This document shows positions 26,299 to 34,501 of a stretch of DNA of 64,000 nt, piece after piece. Below the pieces are notes generated by a model that did no database searches, was not told the origin of the DNA, and saw nothing but the letters and a program-made list of their open reading frames with translations. Numbering within the stretch: the first letter of the stretch is position 1; every line of letters begins with the position of its first letter. A program made the translations under genes and the position numbers. The stretch lies in assembly GCF_004681125.1 (NCBI RefSeq), contig NZ_SIHO01000001.1:1189149-1253148 (forward strand), written 5' to 3'. The DNA is from Glacieibacterium arshaanense (GTDB lineage Bacteria; Pseudomonadota; Alphaproteobacteria; Sphingomonadales; Sphingomonadaceae).

Positions 26299-27168
26299 TC
26301 AGCGCTTGGCAAGCTCGCTGTATGTCGGCCCGCGCGTCAGCGCGCGCGCCAATGGGAGCCGCAGCAGCATGTCACCGCCGAGCGCATGCGCTTCGGGGCC
26401 GATGTCCCGCAACAAATGCGCGCGCAGGTCGTCGGAGACGCTGCCTTCAGGCGCGAGCGGGTTGAGCCCGGCGAGGCGTTCGAATTCGGCGTCATCTGTC
26501 GCCACGTCGCCGCTGAGTTCGCCGACGCGTTCGAACATCATCGCATAGGCGGTCGGCGTGCGCCCAGGGTCGAGCGACGGCGCGAGCACGATACCGTCGA
26601 GCACTTGCGCGCGCGCCGCGGCAACGCCGTGAAAGATGCCGAACAGCAGCGCGCCGCTGGTGACATCGGCGGCGATGCAGAACAGCTGATTGTGCAGCGG
26701 CAGCATCCAGCCTTCGACCAGCGTGCCGGCGGTGCCCATGCGCAGGCTGAGCAAGCCGTCACTGTCGAAGCGCAGCATGCCATGATCATGGACGAATAGG
26801 CCGGGCTGGAGGTTGTACGGCCGAGTCGAGCGGAAGAACCCCTCATACGCCTGCCCACGTAGCGCACTGGTGCTGCGGATGAGGTCGAGCAGCGGCAGCG
26901 GCAGTTGCGCGCGCGGTGCCGGTGCCGCACCGACCAGCGCACTGAAGTCGCTGTCGCTGCGGTCCCAGTCGAGCACGGTGAAGCCCGGCAACCGCGTCGC
27001 CACCAGCGCCGTCAGCCGCGCCAGATTATGCTCCGACGGCTTGACCGCGCCGCTCGCCCAGCGCCCGATGACCGACTTATCGACGCGCAGATCGGCGGCA
27101 AGCTGGACACGGCTCAGCGACAACGCCTTAAGCAGTAATGATAATTTGGCGCTGAACCGATCCGACAT
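26299..27168 (-). CDS. XRE-type HTH regulator with uncharacterised C-terminal domain
   Basis: 289 residues from the ATG at 27168. The N-terminal helix-turn-helix (LLLKALSLSRVQLAADLRVDKSVIGRWASGAVKPSEHNLARLTAL) is of the Cro/CI type. The rest, about 220 residues, contains LPLLDLIRSTSALRGQAYEGF and a beta-rich region (FVHDHGMLRFDSDG, GLLSLRMGTAG) that may be a ligand-binding domain; I do not recognise it. It is transcribed alone, downstream of the alcohol dehydrogenase promoter-distal terminator region. Confidence 0.75.
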   Translation of the reverse strand: MSDRFSAKLSLLLKALSLSRVQLAADLRVDKSVIGRWASGAVKPSEHNLARLTALVATRLPGFTVLDWDRSDSDFSALVGAAPAPRAQLPLPLLDLIRSTSALRGQAYEGFFRSTRPYNLQPGLFVHDHGMLRFDSDGLLSLRMGTAGTLVEGWMLPLHNQLFCIAADVTSGALLFGIFHGVAAARAQVLDGIVLAPSLDPGRTPTAYAMMFERVGELSGDVATDDAEFERLAGLNPLAPEGSVSDDLRAHLLRDIGPEAHALGGDMLLRLPLARALTRGPTYSELAKR

Positions 27169-27213
27169 GGTACGCGCAACCCTAGGCTCAACCGCCTGAT
27201 ACGCAACCGAAAT

Positions 27214-27242
27214 CGGCCCGGCGGGACAATCCCGCCGGGCCG
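27214..27242 (-). terminator. Hairpin terminator after the quinohemoprotein gene
   Basis: Perfect 13-bp stem CGGCCCGGCGGGA / TCCCGCCGGGCCG with loop CAA, seven bases after the stop of the leftward alcohol dehydrogenase gene. It is followed on that strand by ATTTC only, so the T-run is weak but the stem is very strong. Confidence 0.75.
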
Positions 27243-27248
27243 TTCGCG

Positions 27249-29432
27249 TTACTTACCGGCGGGCGTCGCCGGTGCCGCAGGTGCAGCTGGTGCTGCAGCT
27301 TCCTGCGTTGCCAGCTTCTGCGCCTGTGCGCCGACATAACCGCGGATCGACTCGACCTGCTCGGGCGTCAGATACTTCTTGAACGCAACCATGCCGCGGT
27401 CCTGCAGCTGGCCGTCATAGACAATGCTCTGCCACAGCTTGGGATCGCTGAGCACCGTCGAACGCCGCAGATCGGGCGTGACGCCGCTGCCGCGCGCGCC
27501 CGAGCCATGGCAGACGCCGCAATTGCCTTCGAACAGATAGGCGCCTTCCTTCATCTGTGCCGGCGTCCAGCTGCCCTTCGGCGGATTGGCCGGCTGCATC
27601 GGTGTCGGCACCACGGCGGGCAGGCTGGCGGTGCCGCCAATCTTGAACACCAGCACCCGGCCGTTGGGCGCCATCTGCGGCGGGCTGTCGACGAACGGCG
27701 AGCTCAGCGGATAGGCGCCGCCGTAGCCGGCCATGACGGCGACATATTGTGTGCCATTGACGGCAAAGCTGATCGGCCCGGCGATGACGCCGGTCTGCGC
27801 GTCGAAATTCCACAGCTTCTTGCCGGTATCGGCGGCATAGGCGATGAACTGGCCGTGGGCATTGCCCTGGAACACCAGATTGCCCGCGGTAGCGAGCACG
27901 CCGCCGTTCCACGGGCCGTCATGCTGGACGCGCCAGACTTCCTTTTGCGCGACGGGATCCCAGGCCAGCAGCTGGCCCTTGAGCATCGCGCGCGTCGCCT
28001 TGAACGCCGCCGGATCATCGGGCGGCGTGTTCTTCAGGATGTCGACGGCGATGTTCCACGCGCCGGGCTTGTAGCCGAACGATTTGTCATCGCTGTACAG
28101 GAACGGCACTTCCTGCGCCGGCAGATAGACGAGCCCGGTCTTCGGGCTGAACGCCATCGGGTGCCAGTTATGCGCGCCGAGCGCCGACGGCATCATCAGG
28201 AAGCCGTCCTTCGGGTAGCGTGCGCCGGCGACTTCGATCGGCCGACCGGTCTTCATGTCGACGCCGGTCGTCCAAGTCTGCGGCACGAAGCCCTTTGCCG
28301 AAATCAGCTTACCGTCGGTGCGGTCGATGACATAGAAGAAGCCGTTCTTCGGTGCCTGCATCAGCACCTTGCGGTCCTTGCCGTCGATCTTCAGTGTCGC
28401 CAGCATGATCGGCTGCGTCTGGGTGAAGTCCCAGGTCTCGCCGGGCGTGCCCTGATAGTGCCAGAGGTACTTGCCGGTGTTGGGGTCGAGCGCGACCACC
28501 GACGACAGGAACAGATTGTCGCCCTTGCCTTCCGAACGGACCTTTTGATTCCAGGGGCTACCATTGCCGACACCGATGTAGAGCTGGTCGAGTTCCTGGT
28601 CATAGACGATGGCATCCCAGACGGTGCCGCCGCCGCCGACCTTGTAGTAGTTATCGCCGAACCAGGTACCGCGCGCCTTTTCCATGATCGGATCGGATGC
28701 CGCACCGTCGGGACCCTTCGACGGGTCACCCGGCACAGTGAAGAAGCGCCACAGCTGCTTGCCGTCATTGGCGTCATAGGCGCTGACATAGCCGCGAACG
28801 CCGAGTTCGGCGCCGCCGTTGCCGATGATGACCTTGCCCTTGATGACGCGCGGGGCGCCGGTGATGGTGTAGGGCTTCGACTGGTCGACGGTGACCACCG
28901 ACCACACCGGCTTGCCTGTCTTGGCGTCGATGGCGATCAGCCGGCCGTCGAGCGTGCCGAGGAACAGCTTGCCGCCCCAGGCCGCGAGGCCACGGTTGAC
29001 GACGTCGCAGCAGGCACTGTGGCCGCGTTCGCCCGGAACTTGCGGGTCGTAGGTCCAGAGTTCCTTGCCGGTCGCGGCGTCGAGCGCGACGACCTTCGAC
29101 CAGGCCGTGGTGGTGTACATGACGCCGTCGATGACCAGCGGCGTGGCTTCCTGCCCGCGGTTGGTGTCGAGGTCGTAGCTCCACGCGAGGCTAAGCTTGC
29201 CGACATTGCTGTCGTTGACGTCGGTCAGCCGCGAGAAGCGCTGCTCGTTGTAGCTGCCGCCATGGGTAATCCAGTTCGCCGGGTCGGACTCGGCATTGAC
29301 GAGTCGCTTTTCGTCGACCGCCGCCGGCCCCGAACTGCCAGCGCCCGCTTGCTTGAGCTTGTCGCAGGCGCTCGGCCCCATGAGCAAAGCCAGTGCCAGT
29401 GCCGCGCTGCTGACGGCATTTCCCAAACGCAT
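27249..29432 (-). CDS. PQQ-dependent quinohemoprotein alcohol dehydrogenase
   Basis: 727 residues from the ATG at 29432 after GGGGAG. An eight-bladed propeller binds PQQ: the vicinal disulfide pair is in HSACCDVV, the propeller includes GETWDFTQTQP and APKNGFFYVID, and a C-terminal cytochrome c domain has CGVCH. This is the type II (quinohemoprotein) layout, which oxidises primary or aromatic alcohols in the periplasm and passes electrons to a c-type carrier. The signal segment ends LMGPSAC, a poor match to a lipobox, so it may be a lipoprotein. The tail is Ala/Pro-rich. No PQQ synthesis genes are in the window. Confidence 0.92.
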   Translation of the reverse strand: MRLGNAVSSAALALALLMGPSACDKLKQAGAGSSGPAAVDEKRLVNAESDPANWITHGGSYNEQRFSRLTDVNDSNVGKLSLAWSYDLDTNRGQEATPLVIDGVMYTTTAWSKVVALDAATGKELWTYDPQVPGERGHSACCDVVNRGLAAWGGKLFLGTLDGRLIAIDAKTGKPVWSVVTVDQSKPYTITGAPRVIKGKVIIGNGGAELGVRGYVSAYDANDGKQLWRFFTVPGDPSKGPDGAASDPIMEKARGTWFGDNYYKVGGGGTVWDAIVYDQELDQLYIGVGNGSPWNQKVRSEGKGDNLFLSSVVALDPNTGKYLWHYQGTPGETWDFTQTQPIMLATLKIDGKDRKVLMQAPKNGFFYVIDRTDGKLISAKGFVPQTWTTGVDMKTGRPIEVAGARYPKDGFLMMPSALGAHNWHPMAFSPKTGLVYLPAQEVPFLYSDDKSFGYKPGAWNIAVDILKNTPPDDPAAFKATRAMLKGQLLAWDPVAQKEVWRVQHDGPWNGGVLATAGNLVFQGNAHGQFIAYAADTGKKLWNFDAQTGVIAGPISFAVNGTQYVAVMAGYGGAYPLSSPFVDSPPQMAPNGRVLVFKIGGTASLPAVVPTPMQPANPPKGSWTPAQMKEGAYLFEGNCGVCHGSGARGSGVTPDLRRSTVLSDPKLWQSIVYDGQLQDRGMVAFKKYLTPEQVESIRGYVGAQAQKLATQEAAAPAAPAAPATPAGK

Positions 29433-29645
29433 CCTCAATCTCCCCGATGGACTTCAACTTTGGCCGATATGTTTCGGCGTTGCGGCGACCGTATCAATCC
29501 GTGCGCGCTGGTCAACGACTTTGGTTGACGTTTGCGGCAAGCATGCGATTTGCCGGGTGATTTGGGTTTGCGGTCAAAGGCTTCGTCCCAACAAAAAAGC
29601 CCCGGCAATGCCGGGGCTTGATCGTCTGACGGCGCACCGTCGAAT
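29433..29645. promoter_or_regulatory. Gap upstream of the quinohemoprotein gene
   Basis: A 213-base gap. It holds the exbD terminator at 29597-29619 and should hold the promoter for the leftward alcohol dehydrogenase gene. I see no confident -35/-10 pair; the AT-rich parts near 29460-29570 are the best candidates. Confidence 0.3.
29591..29620 (-). terminator. Intrinsic terminator of the tonB-exb operon
   Basis: Ten-base stem AAGCCCCGGC / GCCGGGGCTT with loop AAT; on the minus strand it is followed by a run of six T. It lies 26 bases after the stop of the last exbD gene and is the clearest rho-independent terminator in the window. Confidence 0.93.
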
Positions 29646-30062
29646 TTAGTTAGCGTAGGCTTCGTTGCCGACAAAACCCATCTTGGTGACGCCGGCCTGC
29701 TGGGCTTCGGCCATGACCTTGTCGACGACGTCGTACTTGGCCTGGGCGTCGGGATGCAGCCGCAGTTCGGGCTGCGGGTCGATCTTGACCGACTGCTGCA
29801 GATAGTAGCGCAGCGCCGAAGCGTTGACTTCACGGTTGTTCCAGTAAACCACGCCGAGCAGATCGATGTCGATCTGGTTGAAATCAGGCTTGACGTCGTT
29901 CGGCTGGTTGTTCGGCGGCGGCAGGTCGAGCTTCACCGCATGGGTCTGGATCGGAATGGTGATAATGAACATGATCAGCAGCACCAGCATCACGTCGATC
30001 AGCGGCGTGGTGTTGATGTCCATCATCGGATCGCCTTCGGCGGTCGAGCTAGACATTGCCAT
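29646..30062 (-). CDS. exbD: ExbD/TolR family biopolymer transport protein, second copy
   Basis: 138 residues. One membrane helix with the proton-carrying aspartate in DINTTPLIDVMLVLL, then a periplasmic domain ending in AQQAGVTKMGFVGN. ATG at 30062 follows AAGGAG. It works with ExbB to power TonB. It is last in the tonB-exbB-exbD-exbD operon; the first ExbD has a longer periplasmic domain with different sequence, so the two copies are not redundant duplicates of recent origin. Confidence 0.9.
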   Translation of the reverse strand: MAMSSSTAEGDPMMDINTTPLIDVMLVLLIMFIITIPIQTHAVKLDLPPPNNQPNDVKPDFNQIDIDLLGVVYWNNREVNASALRYYLQQSVKIDPQPELRLHPDAQAKYDVVDKVMAEAQQAGVTKMGFVGNEAYAN

Positions 30063-30118
30063 GAAACAAACTCCTTAAATTCGCGACACACCCAAGTCCG
30101 GTGCGCCTGTAATTCGGC

Positions 30119-30160
30119 CGACCGCAGCGCGGTCGACGCCTGCACCGCAGCGCAGGCGTC
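30119..30160 (-). other. Two adjacent hairpins between the exbD genes
   Basis: CGACCGC/GCGGTCG (30119-30135, loop AGC) and GACGCCTGC/GCAGGCGTC (30135-30160) lie in the gap of 107 bases between the exbD genes. Without T-runs, they are more likely to stabilise or process the mRNA and adjust subunit ratios than to terminate fully. Confidence 0.45.
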
Positions 30161-30169
30161 AACTATCGC

Positions 30170-30646
30170 CTATCGGGTCGTGATGGTCCCAGCCGGCGGC
30201 TCCGAAATGAAGCCGATCTTCTGGAACCCGGCGCGCTGCATCGTGAAGATCACGCCGCCGACGCACCGATACTCCATGTCCTTGTCGCCACGGATATGGA
30301 CTTCGGGCAGTTCGAGCTTGAGGCCCTTGGCCTTCTGGCGCTCGATTTCCGCCTTGAGTGCCGTGACACCACGATCAAGCAGCTCGGCCTTCGTCTCGAT
30401 CTTCTGACGACCCCAATATACATCGCAATTGGTATCGACCGAAATCAGGACGTTTTCCGGCTTGGTCGTGGTCGGCAGGTTGGCAACCTTTGGCAAGGTC
30501 ACCGGCACCGTCTGCAAAACCACCGGAACGGTGATGAGAAAGATGATCAGCAGCACCAGCATGACGTCGACGAGCGGCGTCGTGTTGATGTCCGACATCG
30601 GCAATTCTTCACCGGTCTCGGTGGGTGATCCGACGTTCATCGACAT
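30170..30646 (-). CDS. exbD: ExbD/TolR family biopolymer transport protein, first copy
   Basis: 158 residues. A membrane helix with DINTTPLVDVMLVLLIIF holds the essential aspartate. The periplasmic part contains two cysteines (VDTNCDVYWG, and MEYRCVGG), which could form a disulfide. ATG at 30646 follows AAGGG. It is the third gene of the tonB operon. Confidence 0.9.
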   Translation of the reverse strand: MSMNVGSPTETGEELPMSDINTTPLVDVMLVLLIIFLITVPVVLQTVPVTLPKVANLPTTTKPENVLISVDTNCDVYWGRQKIETKAELLDRGVTALKAEIERQKAKGLKLELPEVHIRGDKDMEYRCVGGVIFTMQRAGFQKIGFISEPPAGTITTR

Positions 30647-30688
30647 GGGTAAGTACCCTTTACGCGTTCAGCTGTGATGTACGGTGGC

Positions 30689-31402
30689 TTACTTGGCCGG
30701 CTTGGCAGCAGGCCCCGAAGTCATGCGCGAACCCGAAACCAGGGCGCCATGGACGTCAGCAGCGAAGTTGCCGAGCTTTTCAGCGAGATCCTTGTTGCGA
30801 CGGATCAGCCAGTTGTAGCCAAGCACGGCCGGAACGGCGACGGCGAGACCGAGCGCGGTCATGATCAGTGCTTCACCGACCGGACCTGCGACCTTGTCGA
30901 TCGAAGCCTGGCCCGCGATACCGATGCTGATCAGTGCGCGGTAAATACCGATAACCGTACCGAACAGACCGATGAACGGCGAGGTCGAACCGACCGAAGC
31001 GAGGAAGGCGAGGCCGCCCTGGAGCTTCGACTGAACCGCAGCGTTCGAGCGGTTGAGGCTCATCGAAATCCACTCATGCTCGTCGATCTTGTCGGTGAGC
31101 TTGCCGTCGTGGTGGTGCGAAGCGCGGATGCCGTCATCGACGATCTGGCGGAATGCCGATTCCTTCGGCAGCTTGGTGGCGCCGTCCTGAAGCGTCGGCG
31201 CGGTCCAGAACTTCTTTTCGAGCTCTGCGGCGTCGTTGAGCACCTTCCGCTGATCCCACCACTTGGTGAAGATAATGTACCAGGTGACGAGCGACATGAA
31301 GACAAGGATGCCGAACACGGTCTGGGTGATCGGACCGCCCTGCTGAAGAGCGGCCATCAGGCCATACGGGTTTTCGGTCGTCGCGACTGCTGCGGTTTCC
31401 AT
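30689..31402 (-). CDS. exbB: ExbB/TolQ proton channel protein
   Basis: 237 residues, three membrane helices. The MotA/TolQ/ExbB core is GSTSPFIGLFGTVIGIYRAL, followed by the third helix GEALIMTALGLAVAVPAVLGYNWL, with the conserved threonine-lined pore. ATG at 31402 follows AGGGGAA. With ExbD it converts proton flow into TonB movement. Confidence 0.93.
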   Translation of the reverse strand: METAAVATTENPYGLMAALQQGGPITQTVFGILVFMSLVTWYIIFTKWWDQRKVLNDAAELEKKFWTAPTLQDGATKLPKESAFRQIVDDGIRASHHHDGKLTDKIDEHEWISMSLNRSNAAVQSKLQGGLAFLASVGSTSPFIGLFGTVIGIYRALISIGIAGQASIDKVAGPVGEALIMTALGLAVAVPAVLGYNWLIRRNKDLAEKLGNFAADVHGALVSGSRMTSGPAAKPAK

Positions 31403-31475
31403 CTAAGTTCCCCTAACTGAAATATGAATAATCTTTGGAATGAATGCCCATGCGGGCAGGCGAATGAATGACGTA

Positions 31476-32120
31476 TTACCGATCCGGCGGCACAACCCAG
31501 GTAATGCTGCGTGTCCGACCGATTTCTGGAACCGGCTGACCATTTTCGGTGGCCGGATCGTAGCGCAGACGCGAGGTCAGCAGGCGGCAGGTCGTCTTGT
31601 CGAGATCGGGCGAAACCGACTGGATGATGACGCAATTCGAAATGCGGCCATCGGTGCCGACGTCGAACTTCGCAACCACCTTGCCCTGCTCTTCACGACG
31701 CAGCGCACCGGGCGGATAGTCGTCGGTCGAGAACAGCCGTGACGGGTTGCCCTTTTCATGCGCCGGCGTGCCCGGCTTCGCTGCCGGTGCCGGCGGCGTG
31801 ATCGCGGCCGGAGGCGGCGGCGCTTCGACACGGCTCTGCGTCGTCAGCGTCGGCGGCGGCGGATTATCCGTCTGCACGCTGACTTCCGGCGGCGGCACGA
31901 ACGGCGGAATTTCGATATCCTTCGGCGGCGGCGGCGGCGGTTCTTCCGGCGGCGGCGCCTCTTCCTTGATGTTGACGGCTTCAATCGGGCCGGCGACAGC
32001 CTTGATTGCCTTTTGCGCCAGTCCGGTCATGAAAGCATAACCGAGCAGGACGTGGAGCGCCGCGACGACGCCCAAGGCGATCATCCGGTTCGTGCTCATT
32101 CCTTCTTCCGCGTAAGCCAT
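31476..32120 (-). CDS. tonB: Energy transducer TonB
   Basis: 214 residues. One N-terminal membrane helix (IALGVVAALHVLLGYAFM), a Pro/Glu-rich spacer (PPPEEPPPPPPKDIEIPPF), and a C-terminal TonB domain (GKVVAKFDVGTDGRISNCVI) with cysteines that may pair. It energises outer-membrane receptors. It heads the operon. The start at 32120 is used; an ATG seven codons later (MSTNRM) with a closer AGGA is an alternative. Confidence 0.9.
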   Translation of the reverse strand: MAYAEEGMSTNRMIALGVVAALHVLLGYAFMTGLAQKAIKAVAGPIEAVNIKEEAPPPEEPPPPPPKDIEIPPFVPPPEVSVQTDNPPPPTLTTQSRVEAPPPPAAITPPAPAAKPGTPAHEKGNPSRLFSTDDYPPGALRREEQGKVVAKFDVGTDGRISNCVIIQSVSPDLDKTTCRLLTSRLRYDPATENGQPVPEIGRTRSITWVVPPDR

Positions 32121-32444
32121 AACTTATGCGACACTCCCTCTAGACGCTGCACACCTGGCAGTCGGTCGTCACAGGGAAAGCGGGTACAGCGCGCGAGTAT
32201 CATCGCGACGCCTGATAACCCGAGTTGCTCCCCTCTGAACAACCTCTTGGCCACTCGTCGGTCCCGGTGGGGTTAATATTGCTTTTCCCACGGCCCTGAG
32301 GCGACCATTAGCCAAGCCAATCCGCCGCCGCAACCGCTTTGTCACCTTGGGCGTGCATATTGTTGGATTGGCCAAAGCGTGCGTCGCGCGCTAGTGAGCC
32401 TCATGGCTGGCACCGTCGGTCACCACAGGCAACAAGGAAGAGCG
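32121..32444. promoter_or_regulatory. Divergent region, tonB / secreted protein gene
   Basis: A 324-base gap that should contain both promoters. On the minus strand TTGTTC-N17-GTTATC (around 32219-32247) is a weak candidate promoter for tonB. GCCAATCC (32316) pairs with GGATTGGC (32365) and CGCTTTG (32335) with CAAAGCG (32373), an interlocked arrangement. No Fur-box-like site was seen. The only strong signal is the Shine-Dalgarno AAGGAAG before 32445. Confidence 0.3.
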
Positions 32445-33266
32445 ATGCGTATCATGCGCCGACGTCCCCTCGCCCCGGCCCTCGCCCCGGCAATCCTGCT
32501 CGCAGTTGCACTGGCGACAACGCCGGTTGCTGCCGCTCCGGCAAGTTTTGCCGACCTCGCTGACCTCGCCACCACGGCGCCGGTGATCGTGCGCGCCGAT
32601 ATCGAAAAGGCCGAAAAGCTCAAGCCCGACGAGGCTGGCACTGCGCCTGCGGGTCTGCAGCGCCAGTTGATGAGTGCGCACGTTACGGCGGCGCTCAAGG
32701 CCCCTTCAATCGTGCCGCAACAGTTGCAATATATCTGGGACGGCCCGACCGATGCGCGCGGCAAGGCCGTCAGCTTCAAGGGCCAGCCGGTGTTGCTGTT
32801 CCTGCGCCCGGCTGCCGGCCGACCTGACCAGCTGCAATTGGTCGGTGCACGCGCACAGCTGCCGCTGACCGCTGAAGCCGAGGCCGACACCCGGGCACTG
32901 CTCGCCGAGATCGCCCGCGGCGATGTGCCCGTCGTCACCGGTATCGGGTCGGCGTTCCGCGTGCCCGGCGCTGTCCCCGGCGAAGCCGAGAGCCAGTTCT
33001 TCCTGACGACGCAAAGCGGCAAGCCCATCTCGCTGGTGCTGCTGACACGGCCGGGCCAGGCGCAGACGCTGGTCGTCGCCACGGGTGATGTCATCGACGA
33101 TGCGGCCAAGCCGGTGCAGCCGCGGACGTTGCTGTGGTACCGCCTCGCCTGCTTCCTGCCGGCACAATTGCCGCAAGCCGCGGCCAGCGCCGACCACGAC
33201 GCCGTTGCGGCAGACTACGCCAGCGTGCTCAAGCTGCTCGGGCCCTGCCTGCGCTCGGCAGGCTAG
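32445..33266 (+). CDS. Secreted protein of unknown function
   Basis: 273 residues from the ATG at 32445 after AAGGAAG. A signal peptide with an Arg-rich start (MRIMRRRPLAPALAPAILLA) is cleaved near VAAAPASF. The mature part has VIVRADIEKAEKL and QYIWDGPTDARGK segments and two or three late cysteines (LACFLP, LGPCLR). No family recognised. Its stop is three bases from the convergent folB stop. Confidence 0.75.
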   Translation: MRIMRRRPLAPALAPAILLAVALATTPVAAAPASFADLADLATTAPVIVRADIEKAEKLKPDEAGTAPAGLQRQLMSAHVTAALKAPSIVPQQLQYIWDGPTDARGKAVSFKGQPVLLFLRPAAGRPDQLQLVGARAQLPLTAEAEADTRALLAEIARGDVPVVTGIGSAFRVPGAVPGEAESQFFLTTQSGKPISLVLLTRPGQAQTLVVATGDVIDDAAKPVQPRTLLWYRLACFLPAQLPQAAASADHDAVAADYASVLKLLGPCLRSAG

Positions 33267-33269
33267 ACC

Positions 33270-33671
33270 CTAGAACGACGCCAGATAGACGCCGACGCCG
33301 GCGCAATCGGGATAGATGTCGGGCTTGCAGGTCGAAACGCTGAGCGCGGCGACGCCGTCGCGGCCGGCGACCAGGTCATAGATTTCTCGGGCTACGGTTT
33401 CCTGCAGGTTAAAACGGCGGCCGCTGCTCAGTTCGAGCACCGCGGTGCGCAACCAGTCGTAGTCCCAGGCCTGGTCGACGCTGTCGCATTCGGGGAATGC
33501 GCGCTTTTCAAGCCAGACCTCGATATTGACGCGCAGCCGCTGCGGCGTGCCGATTTCGAAATCATGGAAACCGATGTCGCAGGGGAAGTCGAAGTCGCGC
33601 AGGATGATCTTGCGGGTCTTTGGCGAAAGTGCCGCCGGCACCATGCCTTCGAGTGTGGTTGTAAATGTCAT
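33270..33671 (-). CDS. folB: Dihydroneopterin aldolase
   Basis: 133 residues. It cleaves dihydroneopterin to 6-hydroxymethyl-dihydropterin in folate synthesis. The core ILRDFDFPCDIGFHDFEIGTPQ, the conserved NLQETVAREIYDLV and the catalytic lysine in STCKPDIYP are visible. It starts at 33671, overlapping by four bases (ATGA) the pteridine-reductase-like gene, so the two are translationally coupled. Confidence 0.9.
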   Translation of the reverse strand: MTFTTTLEGMVPAALSPKTRKIILRDFDFPCDIGFHDFEIGTPQRLRVNIEVWLEKRAFPECDSVDQAWDYDWLRTAVLELSSGRRFNLQETVAREIYDLVAGRDGVAALSVSTCKPDIYPDCAGVGVYLASF

Positions 33672-34444
33672 TGGTCCACCATGAAGGCCACGTCGCGCGG
33701 CAGTCCCATCAAACGTTGGCCGGCATCGAGCGTGATGACCTGGCCGTGCAGCGTCGGCGTCGCGACGATGAAACGCAGCGCGCCGACAATCTCGTCCACC
33801 GTGACGCCGCGCGCCAACGGATTGTGGACATGCGCGGCGGCGAAGTTTTCACGCGACTGCGGCCCGCTGACCATCGTCACCGCCGGCGCGATGCCAGCGA
33901 CGCGGATGAGCGGCGCCAGCGCGCGCGCGCTGAGTTCGGTCAGTCCGAGCAGCCCGAACTTGCTGATCGTGTAGCTGAAATAATCGGGGTTGAGGCTGTA
34001 GAGTTTGACGTCGAGCAGGTTGACCACCAGCCCGTTGAGGCCGTCGGGTAACGCCGCCGCGAAAGCCTGTGTCAGCAGCGCCGGGGCGCGCAGATTGACA
34101 TCGAGGTGGCGGTCCCAACCAACAACATCGAAATCGCTGATGGTGTCATAGTCGAAGCGCGAGGCGTTGTTGACCAGCAGCCCCAGCGGCGGCGCACCTT
34201 CCTGCGCCTGCGCTACAATCTGTGCGGCGCTGTCGGCATGCGCCAGATCGGCGACGATGACGTGCGCACCCTTCCCGGCCGCGCGCAGCTCGGCGCACAA
34301 GGCGTCAGCCTCGTCGCGCGAGTTGTTGCAGTGGATGGCGACGTGCCAGCCGTCGGCTGCCAGCGCGCGCACCAGCATCGCACCGATGCGCCTGGCGCCG
34401 CCGGTGACGATCGCGGTGCGGGGAAGACCGAATTCGCTGCTCAT
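33668..34444 (-). CDS. SDR family pteridine reductase, FolM-like
   Basis: 258 residues. TGGARRIG, VNNASRF and the catalytic YTISK are the pattern of pteridine/dihydromonapterin reductases rather than general SDRs (RIG in the nucleotide loop and NNASxF). The gene is coupled to folB, which supports a role in reduced pterin or folate supply. True FolM versus PTR1-type activity cannot be settled from sequence. Confidence 0.83.
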   Translation of the reverse strand: MSSEFGLPRTAIVTGGARRIGAMLVRALAADGWHVAIHCNNSRDEADALCAELRAAGKGAHVIVADLAHADSAAQIVAQAQEGAPPLGLLVNNASRFDYDTISDFDVVGWDRHLDVNLRAPALLTQAFAAALPDGLNGLVVNLLDVKLYSLNPDYFSYTISKFGLLGLTELSARALAPLIRVAGIAPAVTMVSGPQSRENFAAAHVHNPLARGVTVDEIVGALRFIVATPTLHGQVITLDAGQRLMGLPRDVAFMVDQ

Positions 34445-34501
34445 CTCAGCGCGCGCTTAGACGGTTGGCGCACGGGCGGCAAGGCGCGTCGCCACTGCCA
34501 C

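Noticed and set aside
27507-29528. Open frame of 673 codons antisense to the quinohemoprotein gene
   Set aside because: Same reason: Arg/Asp/Val-rich product without motifs, opposite a gene with clear PQQ and heme motifs.
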